DNA of 33,540 nucleotides, from assembly GCA_964482055.1 (NCBI GenBank), contig CAYZVX010000022.1, forward strand, positions 1 through 33,540. Reading direction: 5' to 3'. Below, piece after piece: positions 13,868 to 21,658 of this stretch. This DNA is from G020354085 sp964482055. GTDB taxonomy: Bacteria; Pseudomonadota; Gammaproteobacteria; Acidiferrobacterales; Sulfurifustaceae. The notes below the pieces were generated by a model. That model ran no database searches. It was not told where the DNA came from and saw only the letters and a program-made list of their open reading frames with translations. Positions within the stretch are counted from its first letter, which is position 1; each line of letters opens with the position of its first letter. The translations under genes were made by a program, and so were the position numbers.

Positions 13868-15934
13868 TTGTCCGCGCTCAATCCACAGCAACAAGCCGCC
13901 GTCCGCCACACCGCCGGGCCCTTGCTCGTGCTCGCCGGCGCCGGCAGCGGCAAGACCTCCGTCATCACCCACAAGATCGCCTGGCTGATCCGCGCCGGCG
14001 GCATCGCCCCGCAAAACATCGCCGCCGTCACCTTCACCAACAAGGCGGCGCGCGAGATGCGCACCCGCGTCACGGACATGCTCGGCGGCGAGGTGGCAAA
14101 GGCGCTCACCATCTCCACCTTTCACGCCCTCGGGCTAGTCATGCTGCGCGCTCACCTCGCCGAGGTCGGACGGCGGAGCGGCTTTTCCATCTATGACGCC
14201 GAAGACAGCGAAAACCTGCTTGGCCGGTTGCTGCGCAGCGGCAACGGCCGCAACGGCGACGCGGCGGCGGCACGCTGGCAGATCTCGCTGTGGAAGAACG
14301 CCCTCATCACTCCCGATGCGCTCGCCGTGCCCGCCGCGGGCACGTCCAAAGCCAGGGGCGGGCGTCGCCCCGCCCAGCCCCAGCCGCTCGCCGCGCGCGT
14401 CTATGCCGACTACGAGCAGCACCTGGCCGCCTGCAACGCCCTCGACTTCGACGACCTGATCGCCAAGCCAGTGCAGTTGCTGCGCACCCATCCGGCCATC
14501 CTGCATAGCTGGCGCGCACGCATCCAGTACCTGCTGGTCGACGAATACCAGGATACCAACGCCTGCCAGTATGAGCTGGTCAAGCTCCTGGTCGGGGAGC
14601 GCGGCGCGCTCACCGTCGTCGGCGACGACGATCAGTCGATCTACGCCTGGCGCGGCGCGCAGCCCGGCAACCTGCGCACGCTGGCCGAGGATTTTCCGAG
14701 CTTGCAGGTCATCAAGCTCGAGCAGAATTACCGCTCCACCGGGCGGATCCTGCGCGCCGCCAACGGCCTGATCGCCCACAACCCGCACGTGTTCGCCAAG
14801 CGCCTGTGGAGCGCACATGCGATGGGCGAGCCGATCCGGATCATCCGGGCGCGCAACGAGGAGCACGAGGCGGAGCGCGTGGTTAGCGAGCTGCAGGCGC
14901 ACAAGCACCGGCACGGCGCGGCATTTCGCGATTACGCCATCCTGTACCGCGAAAACCACCAGTCGCGTGCGCTCGAGCGCGTGCTGCGCGAGCGGCGTAT
15001 CCCGTATTTCCTGACCGGGGGCACGTCGTTCTTCGAGCGCACCGAGATCAAGGACCTGATGGCCTACCTCAAGCTCATCACCAATCCCGACGACGACACG
15101 GCGTTTTTGCGCGTCATCAACACGCCACGGCGCGAGATCGGGGCGGCAACGCTCGAGGCGCTGGCGCAGCACGCCGGGCAGCTCGGCACCGGCCTGTACG
15201 GCGCGGCCCGCGATGCGGGCATTGCGGCACGGCTCAACGCCCGCCAGCGCGCGGTGCTCGGCGTGTTCACCGACTGGCTCGCGGAAACCATGATCCATGC
15301 CGAGCGCGCGGAACCGGCGACCGTGCTGCGCGACCTGCTCGCCGAGTTGCATTACGAGGATTGGTTGAAGGACATCTGCAACGACAAGAAGGTTGCCGAG
15401 CGGCGCATGGAAAACGTCATGGAGCTGGTGGACTGGATCCGGCGGCTGGCACGCAGCGAAGACGGGCAGACGCTCGCGGATGTCGTCGCCAAGCTGTCAC
15501 TGCTCGGCATGCTTGAGAAGCAATCTGAAGACAACGACGGCGACTGCGTCTCGCTCATGACCCTGCACGCGGCCAAGGGCCTCGAGTTCCCGCACGTGTT
15601 CGTGGTCGGGGTCGAAGAAGGCATCCTGCCGCACCGAAACCATCTGGGCGAGCACGGCGGTACTTGCGCGTCCGAAGCCGCGGCGGTCGAGGAGGAACGA
15701 CGGCTCGCCTATGTCGGCATTACGCGCGCGCGCCAGACGCTGACGCTGTCGTTTGCCGACACCCGGCGCCGCGCTGGCGAAGTGGTAACCTGCGAGCCGA
15801 GCCGCTTCCTCAAGGAGCTACCGCCGGAGGACGTGCGCTGGGAGGGCAGCGACGCGTCGCAGGATTCGAAAAGCGCCCAAGAGCGCGCCGACAGTCATCT
15901 CGGGGCGCTGCGCGCGCTGCTGGGCGGCGGCTGA
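13868..15934 (+). CDS. rep: ATP-dependent DNA helicase Rep (SF1, UvrD family)
   Basis: A 688-residue 3'-5' SF1A helicase that assists replication-fork progress. The motifs appear in order: LNPQQQAAV (Q-motif region), AGAGSGKT (Walker A, about 23-30), VDEYQDTN (motif II), GDDDQSIYAWRGA (motif III), QNYRS (motif IV), LHAAKGLEF (motif V) and YVGITRARQ (motif VI). DEYQDTN and the length favour Rep over UvrD. The best start is a TTG at 13868, five codons before QQQ, since the frame has no suitable ATG or GTG nearby and runs on upstream antisense-like through the GpsA-like gene. A TAGAAT -10-like box is at 13830-13835. No Shine-Dalgarno sequence is visible, so the start is uncertain. Confidence 0.93.
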   Translation: MSALNPQQQAAVRHTAGPLLVLAGAGSGKTSVITHKIAWLIRAGGIAPQNIAAVTFTNKAAREMRTRVTDMLGGEVAKALTISTFHALGLVMLRAHLAEVGRRSGFSIYDAEDSENLLGRLLRSGNGRNGDAAAARWQISLWKNALITPDALAVPAAGTSKARGGRRPAQPQPLAARVYADYEQHLAACNALDFDDLIAKPVQLLRTHPAILHSWRARIQYLLVDEYQDTNACQYELVKLLVGERGALTVVGDDDQSIYAWRGAQPGNLRTLAEDFPSLQVIKLEQNYRSTGRILRAANGLIAHNPHVFAKRLWSAHAMGEPIRIIRARNEEHEAERVVSELQAHKHRHGAAFRDYAILYRENHQSRALERVLRERRIPYFLTGGTSFFERTEIKDLMAYLKLITNPDDDTAFLRVINTPRREIGAATLEALAQHAGQLGTGLYGAARDAGIAARLNARQRAVLGVFTDWLAETMIHAERAEPATVLRDLLAELHYEDWLKDICNDKKVAERRMENVMELVDWIRRLARSEDGQTLADVVAKLSLLGMLEKQSEDNDGDCVSLMTLHAAKGLEFPHVFVVGVEEGILPHRNHLGEHGGTCASEAAAVEEERRLAYVGITRARQTLTLSFADTRRRAGEVVTCEPSRFLKELPPEDVRWEGSDASQDSKSAQERADSHLGALRALLGGG

Positions 15935-16026
15935 GTCGAGGGTATCGCCAGACCATGACAAGCACGACCGGGCGGAGTTATTCTTACCGGCAGCGATGGA
16001 CACGCAATCTGTAACGCGCGCCACGC

Positions 16027-16038
16027 ACCACGCGTGGT
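16027..16038. other. 12-bp perfect palindrome before an unknown gene
   Basis: accacgcgtggt is self-complementary and lies 17 bp before the ATG at 16055. It could be an operator or a small hairpin in the leader. A GTG at 16034 lies within it, which argues mildly for the later ATG start. Confidence 0.35.
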
Positions 16039-16054
16039 CTATGGATGTGGCGAC

Positions 16055-16783
16055 ATGAGACGTCGAGGCCGGCAAACAGGCTCCACGTCCGAGCCGACGC
16101 TGTTGCGGGCCACGACCTTGCAGCTCAATGCGGCGGGCTTCACCGACTTTTACCGCACGCTCGTGGGCCTGCGGTTCCCGCTACCGGTCGACGAGGTGTT
16201 GGAGCTACGCTCGCTCATCAATCACGCGGTCGACTGCTACCGCCCACCGACGCTGACGGCGGACGTGCGCCAGTTCCGCGACGCGCTCGAGCTGGCTATC
16301 GATTCATTCGGGATCAGCAAGAAACATCACCGCGAGCGCCTCATCAGCGCGCTGTGCCTGATCCGGGACCTGCACGTCGCGCACAGCATAAGCTCGCGCG
16401 ACCAGGAGCAGTCCCTGCGCTCGCGCCTCGCTGACAACCGGCGGACGCGCACGCGCGCGCGGCGCGAGGCCCTGCTCAGTGTATTCCTGCTGGTGCTGAC
16501 CGCCGCGCTGTGGCTCACGCAGCCGCAGCCGCACTGGCTGCTGCTCGGGGTCGGCGTGCTCAGTGCTTACACCGCGTGGAACCGCTTCTTTGCCCTGCCG
16601 GATCTCGACGAGGACGCGCAGGTCATGCGCCAGCAGCTCAACGCCGTGTTGCGCGCACGGGTCAAATCGGTCAACTGGAAGACCCTGATCCACAAGCTCG
16701 CGTTCATCTTGGGATTCAAGCAGGTGCACGGCATCGAGGTGTTCCGGATCGACAAGCACGACGAGCCGCACCATTATCACTAG
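16055..16783 (+). CDS. Hypothetical protein with two membrane helices and helical cytosolic domains
   Basis: A 242-residue protein I do not recognise. The N-terminal 130 residues are helical and charged, with a basic Arg-rich stretch (122-138) just before two hydrophobic segments at about 139-155 and 160-176. About 65 residues follow, ending in a His-rich tail (DEPHHYH). The arginine stretch suggests the N-terminus is cytosolic (positive-inside rule), which would put both termini inside. The ATG at 16055 is the likely start; an in-frame GTG at 16034 would add seven residues. It is 120 bp after rep and converges with xerD, with a repeat between. Confidence 0.65.
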   Translation: MRRRGRQTGSTSEPTLLRATTLQLNAAGFTDFYRTLVGLRFPLPVDEVLELRSLINHAVDCYRPPTLTADVRQFRDALELAIDSFGISKKHHRERLISALCLIRDLHVAHSISSRDQEQSLRSRLADNRRTRTRARREALLSVFLLVLTAALWLTQPQPHWLLLGVGVLSAYTAWNRFFALPDLDEDAQVMRQQLNAVLRARVKSVNWKTLIHKLAFILGFKQVHGIEVFRIDKHDEPHHYH

Positions 16784-16788
16784 CGATC

Positions 16789-16850
16789 AGTGAACAGTGA
16801 CCGGTGCGACCTCGAGTCACGATTCAACTGTTCACCGTTCACTGTTCACT
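16789..16850. repeat. Inverted repeat of GTGAACA-type units, second copy
   Basis: Arms of 18 nt (agtgaacagtgaccggtg, 16789-16806; caccgttcactgttcact, 16833-16850) match at 17 positions. The core caccgttcactgt is identical to the arm of the repeat at 11298-11310. It fills the gap between two convergent genes and ends two bases before the xerD stop codon. No T-run follows on either strand. Confidence 0.75.
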
Positions 16851-16852
16851 TA

Positions 16853-17749
16853 TCACCCGCGCGGATGATGTGTCGCATGCAGGCTCTTGAGCCGCGCCCG
16901 CGCCACCTGCGTGTAGATCTGCGTGGTGGAGAGGCTTGAGTGGCCGAGCAGCATTTGCACCGCGCGCAGGTCCGCCCCGTGGTTGAGCAGGTGGGTGGCA
17001 AAGGCGTGGCGCAGCGTGTGCGGGGAGATCGGCGTCTCGATCTTCGCCAGATGCGCATAGCGCTTGAGATTGCGCCAGAAGGCCTGCCGCGTCATGGCGC
17101 CGCCCCGCCCGGTCGGAAACAGCGCTTCGCTCGGCGCGCGTTTCAGCAGCGCCGGGCGCGACTCGCGCAGGTAGCGCTGGAGCCAGTCCAGCGCCTGCTC
17201 GCCAAGCGGCACGAGCCGTTCCTTGTCGCCCTTGCCCACCACGCGCACAACGCCCTGCGTGAGCGCCAGCTGCGACAGCGTGAGCCCCACCAGCTCCGAT
17301 ACGCGCAGCCCGGTGGCGTACAGCGTCTCCAGCATGGCGCGGTCCCGCAACCCGAGGGCTGTCTCGACGTCGGGTGCGGCAATCAGGCGTTCCACCTGCT
17401 CCTCGGTGAGGGACTTGGGCAGGGACCGACCGACGCGCGGCGCGTCGACGAGCGCGGTCGGATCGGTGCGAATCAGGTTCTCGCGCAACAGGAAACGGTA
17501 GAAGCGGCGCAGGCTCGACAGCAGCCGCGCCGTGCTGCGCGCCTTGCGGCCACTCGCCACGCCGTGCGCGAGGTAGCGCTGCAAATCCTCGCGCCGGGCC
17601 GTCTCGAGCGTGCGCCCCTGTTGCGCGAGCCACCGACTCCAGGCGGCGAGATCGGCGGCGTAGGCGCCGAGTGTGTTGGCGCTCAGGCCGTGCTCCATCC
17701 ACAGGGCATCCGTGAAGCGCTCGATGATCGGGCTCGCCGGGGCACGCAT
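16853..17749 (-). CDS. xerD: Site-specific tyrosine recombinase XerD
   Basis: Acts with XerC at dif to resolve chromosome dimers under FtsK control. The 298 residues equal E. coli XerD in length, and the catalytic set falls at matching positions: Arg149, Lys173, His244, Arg247, His270 and Tyr279 (motifs ATGLRVSEL, GKGDKERLVPLG, SPHTLRHAFATHLLNHGADL, GHSSLSTTQIYT). The N-terminal core-binding domain is also clear. I chose the ATG at 17749 because of this length match and AGGGG ten bases upstream; a GTG at 17785, overlapping the upstream stop as GTGA, would add 12 residues. It lies 32 bp after the helical-repeat gene on the same strand, so the two are probably cotranscribed. Confidence 0.95.
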   Translation of the reverse strand: MRAPASPIIERFTDALWMEHGLSANTLGAYAADLAAWSRWLAQQGRTLETARREDLQRYLAHGVASGRKARSTARLLSSLRRFYRFLLRENLIRTDPTALVDAPRVGRSLPKSLTEEQVERLIAAPDVETALGLRDRAMLETLYATGLRVSELVGLTLSQLALTQGVVRVVGKGDKERLVPLGEQALDWLQRYLRESRPALLKRAPSEALFPTGRGGAMTRQAFWRNLKRYAHLAKIETPISPHTLRHAFATHLLNHGADLRAVQMLLGHSSLSTTQIYTQVARARLKSLHATHHPRG

Positions 17750-17781
17750 GCTGGGGCCACCCCTGTTTGGAGGCGTGCCCG

Positions 17782-19542
17782 TCACGGCGTCGCCGGCCGG
17801 GCGCGCACCAGCCAGAGCTGTTGCATCTGCCGTTCGATCTGCACCCGGCGCTTGGGATCGGTCGCCTGGCGCAGCAGCGCCGCATAGATGGCGCGGGCAT
17901 CATCAACCAGCCCAGCCTTGCCAAGCTCCTCGGCGGCGCGGAAACGTGCGCTTTCGCCCCACGGATCGGCGGCGCTGCTGCCACCGAAGGTCGCCGAGCT
18001 CAGGTAGAGCTCGGCCGCCTCGCGGTGTCGGCCCAAGGCGGCCTGCGAGTCCGCCTGCCAGAAGAGAATCTCGCGCTGCAACGCCGGCTCGGCGACGAGC
18101 CCGTACAGACGCTCGAGCAGCTCGGCGGCCTGCGTGTGCTGGTTGAGGCCCTGCAGGTCGAACAGCACCTGCAGGTAGCGGTCGGCCAGATCGGCGCTCA
18201 TGCGATCGCGCGCGCCGAGCTGCTCGCGCAGCAGGCGCACGCCCGGCTCGATCTCATCGGCGTAGATGAGCATGCGCGCGCGGCGCAGCGTCCAGAGCTC
18301 GGCATCCTCCTCGCGCGGGGGCTCGTCGAGATCGCGCACGAGCTCGGCGGCGAGCTTCACGTTGTATTCGGCGAGCGCCTTGTCGGCGAGCCGGTAGCGC
18401 ACCGCTGCCGGGATTGCGCCGAGCGTGGCGAAGCGTGCCGAGCGCGTGTACAACGCCTGCGCCACATTGGCCTGGCCGTCGCCGAACAGGGAATCGGCGA
18501 GCCGCTCATGCCCCTCGGCGCGCACCGCCGGGTCGTGCGCGGCGCGTGTCAGGAAGGCGTAGAGGGCGCGCGCCGTGACACGCTCGGCGGCCGGGTACTT
18601 GCCGGCACGCGCCAGCCAGGCCGCATCGTCACCGATCAGCAGGCGCGCGCGGTTGCCCTCGACCTCGGCGAGATCGTCGTACGCCACCCACAGCTCATCG
18701 GCCGTCACCGTAAACAGCGGCTGCGGCAAGGCCGGCTCGGCGATGGCGAGCGCGTGCTCGAGCGCCTCGATGCGCGCGCGCCGGTCACCGGCGCGGGAGG
18801 CGGCCTGCGCGGTCAGGGCCCAGGCCTGGCGCGCCAGCGGCGCGCGCGACTTGAGCTCGACGGCCAGGGCGCGCGCGTCCTTGAGCACACGCGCCGGCCG
18901 ATACAGCTCGGCTTGCAGGGCCGCCTTCAGGCGCAACAGGCGCGCCTCGAAGGACTGCAGCCCGGCGAGCGCGTCAAAGGCCTCCTGGCCGCGGCCGGCC
19001 CGCACAGCGATCTCCGCGTGCAGCAGCTTCCACGCCTCCGCGCCGGCGCCCAGCTCCTCGCGATAGCGCGCGAGCGCCGTCAGCGCGTCCGCCAGGTTGT
19101 CCTCGGCAAGATAGCTGCGAATGACGAGGCGGCGCGCCTGCGCGGTCTGCGCGGGCTCAAGCGGCTCGACCCAGAGCAGCCGGCGCAGCAGCCGGCGCGC
19201 CGCGGGCGCGTTATTCTGTCGCGTGTAGGCATCGGAGGCCTGCAGCATCGCGTAGCGGCGAAACTCCGGAGCGACCTCGGCCGGTAGCCGCTCGACCCGG
19301 CGGCTCAGGGCGGCCCAGTCCTGCAGCGCATGGTAGGTGGCGAACCGCACCCGCTCCCAGACCGCCCACGCCGGATCGGTGGGCGGCGGCTGGTCGCGCT
19401 CGATGACGCTCAGGGCCAGTCGCGGCGCGCCGCCCTTGAGCAGGCTCTCGACACGGTCGAGATCGGCAGCGGCATGCGCCGGCAGTGCTGCCGACAGACC
19501 CGCCAAGAACGCGCTGACCGGCAAGAGGCGTGACCGCAGCAT
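17782..19542 (-). CDS. Exported helical-repeat (TPR-like) protein, unknown function
   Basis: A 586-residue protein with a signal peptide (hydrophobic 6-20, AHA at 22-24 before AADLDRVE). The rest is a long run of Ala/Leu/Arg-rich helical pairs of the TPR/Sel1-like type, for example 'RRYAMLQASDAYTRQNNAPAA' style segments and 'WQADSQAALGRHREAAELYL' near the end. It is probably a periplasmic scaffold, perhaps for envelope assembly, but I know no specific family. The ATG at 19542 gives the signal peptide; a TTG at 19572 sits next to the T-run of the L19 terminator and is less likely. The stop is 32 bp from the xerD start. Confidence 0.75.
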   Translation of the reverse strand: MLRSRLLPVSAFLAGLSAALPAHAAADLDRVESLLKGGAPRLALSVIERDQPPPTDPAWAVWERVRFATYHALQDWAALSRRVERLPAEVAPEFRRYAMLQASDAYTRQNNAPAARRLLRRLLWVEPLEPAQTAQARRLVIRSYLAEDNLADALTALARYREELGAGAEAWKLLHAEIAVRAGRGQEAFDALAGLQSFEARLLRLKAALQAELYRPARVLKDARALAVELKSRAPLARQAWALTAQAASRAGDRRARIEALEHALAIAEPALPQPLFTVTADELWVAYDDLAEVEGNRARLLIGDDAAWLARAGKYPAAERVTARALYAFLTRAAHDPAVRAEGHERLADSLFGDGQANVAQALYTRSARFATLGAIPAAVRYRLADKALAEYNVKLAAELVRDLDEPPREEDAELWTLRRARMLIYADEIEPGVRLLREQLGARDRMSADLADRYLQVLFDLQGLNQHTQAAELLERLYGLVAEPALQREILFWQADSQAALGRHREAAELYLSSATFGGSSAADPWGESARFRAAEELGKAGLVDDARAIYAALLRQATDPKRRVQIERQMQQLWLVRARPATP

Positions 19543-19570
19543 GGACGGAAAGCTTAGCGGATCGCTCCAC

Positions 19571-19606
19571 AAACAAAAACGGCCAGCGGCATGTGCCGCT
19601 GGCCGT
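19571..19606 (-). terminator. Rho-independent terminator of the rpsP-rplS operon
   Basis: A perfect 13-bp stem (acggccagcggca, 19579-19591; complement 19594-19606) with a two-base loop (in practice four) is followed on the minus strand by TTTTTGTTT. It lies 21 bp after the L19 stop codon and separates the operon from the helical-repeat gene. Confidence 0.93.
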
Positions 19607-19626
19607 CGCCCGCATCAGGTGCGCGA

Positions 19627-19974
19627 CTAAACCTTCTCGCGGATACGCGCGGCCTTGCCCTCGAGCGCGCGCAGGTAGTAGAGCTTGGCGCGCCGCACAT
19701 CGCCCCGGCGCTTGACCTCGATCTTGCCGATCGTCGGGCTGTAGAGCGGAAACACGCGCTCCACACCCTCGCCGTAGGAGTTCTTGCGCACCGTGAACGA
19801 GGAGTTGTAGCCGCGGTTGCGCCGGGCGATCACCATGCCCTCGAATACCTGCAAGCGCTCGCGCTCGCCTTCCTGCACCTTGATGTGCACGGCCACGGTA
19901 TCGCCCGGACCGAAGGCCGGCACCTCTTTGCCCGCCATCTGGCGCGCTTCCAGTTCCTGCATGATCTTGCTCAT
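19627..19974 (-). CDS. rplS: 50S ribosomal protein L19
   Basis: Ribosomal protein at the 30S-50S interface. The 115 residues equal the E. coli length; 'MSKIMQELEARQM', 'FGPGDTVAVHIKV', 'RLQVFEGMVIARRNRG' and 'FTVRKNSYGEGVERVFPLYSP' are diagnostic. The ATG at 19974 overlaps the TGA stop of trmD by four bases (ATGA), indicating translational coupling at the end of the rpsP operon. The frame is open further upstream but only inside trmD. Confidence 0.97.
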   Translation of the reverse strand: MSKIMQELEARQMAGKEVPAFGPGDTVAVHIKVQEGERERLQVFEGMVIARRNRGYNSSFTVRKNSYGEGVERVFPLYSPTIGKIEVKRRGDVRRAKLYYLRALEGKAARIREKV

Positions 19975-20729
19975 GGTTCTACTCCCGCCTGTTCCGAATA
20001 CTCGCGCTGGAACTCGTCCAGCAACTCTTTCTGCTCCGCCGTCAGCGTCCGCCCCTCGAGCAAATCCGGCCGCCGCAGCCAGGTGCGCCCGAGCGCGCAC
20101 TTCAGCCGCCAGCGCCGGATGCGCGCGTGGTCGCCGGACAGCAGCACCGGCGGCACGGCGCGCCCGTTGTATACCTCCGGACGCGTGTAATGCTCACAGT
20201 CGAGCAGCCCTTCCACAAACGAGTCCTGCTCCGCCGACGCGGCATCGCCCAAGGCGCCGGGCAGCTGGCGCGCCATCGCATCGATCAGCACCATCGCCGG
20301 CAGCTCCCCGCCCGACAGCACGTAGTCGCCGATCGACCACTCCTCGTCGACTTCCTGCTCGAGCAGGCGCTCGTCCACGCCCTCGTAGCGCCCCGCCAGC
20401 AGAATCATCCCGGGACGTGCGGCGAACTCCCGCACCGCCGCGTGATCGAGCCGTCGGCCGGCCGGCGACAGGTACACCACGTTGACCGGGCGATTCTGCG
20501 CGGCGCGCGCCGCCTCGATCGCGCGCGCCAGCGGCTCGGCCATCATGACCATTCCGGGCCCGCCGCCGTAGGGTCGATCATCGACGCTGCGGTACCGGTC
20601 GGCCGCGTAGTCGCGCGGGTTCCACACACGTAACTGCATCAGGCCGCTCTTGATCGCGCGCCCCGGAATCCCGAAGCCCGCGATCGCCTCGAACATCTGC
20701 GGAAATATGCTGATGACATCGATGCGCAT
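19971..20729 (-). CDS. trmD: tRNA (guanine-N1)-methyltransferase TrmD
   Basis: Makes m1G37 in tRNAs, preventing +1 frameshifts. The 252-residue SPOUT-class knotted enzyme starts MRIDVISIFPQMFEAI, with YGGGPGMVM, 'LLAGRYEGVDERL', and the trefoil knot 'SIGDYVLSGGELPAMVLIDA', then the C-terminal helical domain. A GGAG precedes the ATG. It is the third gene of the rpsP operon, 15 bp after rimM and overlapping rplS. Confidence 0.97.
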   Translation of the reverse strand: MRIDVISIFPQMFEAIAGFGIPGRAIKSGLMQLRVWNPRDYAADRYRSVDDRPYGGGPGMVMMAEPLARAIEAARAAQNRPVNVVYLSPAGRRLDHAAVREFAARPGMILLAGRYEGVDERLLEQEVDEEWSIGDYVLSGGELPAMVLIDAMARQLPGALGDAASAEQDSFVEGLLDCEHYTRPEVYNGRAVPPVLLSGDHARIRRWRLKCALGRTWLRRPDLLEGRTLTAEQKELLDEFQREYSEQAGVEP

Positions 20730-20744
20730 GTCATCGGCTCCGCG

Positions 20745-21278
20745 TCAGAACTCGCGATCCCAATCGACGCGAATGATCCGCGCCCCGACATCCACTTCAC
20801 GCACCGCATCCCGCGTAAACGGAATCAGGCGCTCGCGCTCGCCCGCCACCACCATCACGTCGTTCGCGCCGGTGTCGAACAGGTGGCTGACCACGCCGAG
20901 GTCCTCGCCCAGCAGGTTGATCACGCGCAACCCCTCGAGCTCAGACCAGTAATACTCGCCCGGTCCGGCGGGCGGCAACTGCTCGCGCCTCACAGCGACG
21001 GTGGCGCCGACCAGGACCTGCGCCGCGTTGCGGTCGGTGCAGCCCTCGAAGCGCGCCACGATTCCGGGTCCGTGCGTGCGTCCCTCGGCCAGCCGGTACT
21101 CGCGCCAGTGTCCCGCAAGCTCGAGCAGCCAGGAGTCGTAGCCGAGTATCGCCTCGCGCGGGCGCGTATCGGAGCGCACCTTGACCCAGCCCCGCACGCC
21201 GTACAATCCGACGATCCGCCCCAGCTTTACCGGGGCCGGAGAGGCCCCGCCGCCCTGCGGCGAAGCCTGGTTAGTCAT
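20745..21278 (-). CDS. rimM: Ribosome maturation factor RimM
   Basis: Assists late maturation of the 30S head by binding S19. The 177 residues hold an N-terminal RimM beta-barrel ('KLGRIVGLYGVRGWVKVRS') and a C-terminal PRC barrel ('YYWSELEGLRVINL...LGVVSHLFDTGANDVMVV'). The N-terminal ten residues are Gly/Ser-rich and extra to the fold. The ATG lies five bases after the S16 stop codon, with GGCGAG as ribosome binding site. Confidence 0.95.
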   Translation of the reverse strand: MTNQASPQGGGASPAPVKLGRIVGLYGVRGWVKVRSDTRPREAILGYDSWLLELAGHWREYRLAEGRTHGPGIVARFEGCTDRNAAQVLVGATVAVRREQLPPAGPGEYYWSELEGLRVINLLGEDLGVVSHLFDTGANDVMVVAGERERLIPFTRDAVREVDVGARIIRVDWDREF

Positions 21279-21283
21279 CTCGC

Positions 21284-21529
21284 CTACGCGGCCTTGATCT
21301 GCTTGAGCAGGTCGGCAACACGCTCACTGGGCTTGGCGCCCTTCGACATCCAGTACCTCACGCGCTCCAGGTCAATGCGCACCTTCTCTTCCTTCTCGGC
21401 GGCACGCGGGTTGAAAAACCCGATGCGCTCGATGCAGTGACCCTTGACCGCGCGGCGCCGGTCGGCCACCACGATGCGGTAATAGGGCTTCTTGTTGACG
21501 CCGCTGCGCGACAGGCGAATTGTTACCAT
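21284..21529 (-). CDS. rpsP: 30S ribosomal protein S16
   Basis: An 81-residue primary-binding 30S protein, first gene of rpsP-rimM-trmD-rplS. 'MVTIRLSRSGVNKKPYYRIVVADRR' and 'RIGFFNPRA' type segments are diagnostic, with the ending '...RVADLLKQ'. A GAGG ribosome binding site precedes the ATG. The usual upstream partner ffh is absent; mlaA lies upstream on the same strand, 129 bp away. Confidence 0.97.
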   Translation of the reverse strand: MVTIRLSRSGVNKKPYYRIVVADRRRAVKGHCIERIGFFNPRAAEKEEKVRIDLERVRYWMSKGAKPSERVADLLKQIKAA

Positions 21530-21597
21530 CTGATCAAGACCTCGTTATACGGTATGTTCCGCCCGTCCCCAGCGCGGGGCGGCCCGGAAAGCGCGCG

Positions 21598-21627
21598 ATT
21601 TTACCCTTGGATGGGGCTGAAAAGGAA
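21598..21627 (-). promoter_or_regulatory. Candidate promoter of the rpsP operon
   Basis: On the minus strand TAAAAT (21603-21598) is a good -10 box, with a weak TTCCTT 18 bp upstream as -35. The leader to the S16 ATG would be about 60 nt and contains a CCCC-agcgc-GGGG hairpin (about 21567-21579). The weak -35 makes this tentative. Confidence 0.35.
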
Positions 21628-21658
21628 GCGATTTTCCGGTTTGCGGCGGTCCGGGCAG

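Noticed and set aside
17767..19287. Plus-strand open frame of 506 codons opposite the helical-repeat gene
   Set aside because: The minus-strand gene has a signal peptide and plausible repeat structure; the plus frame lacks a start context and any motif and is rich in Arg, Gln and Leu.
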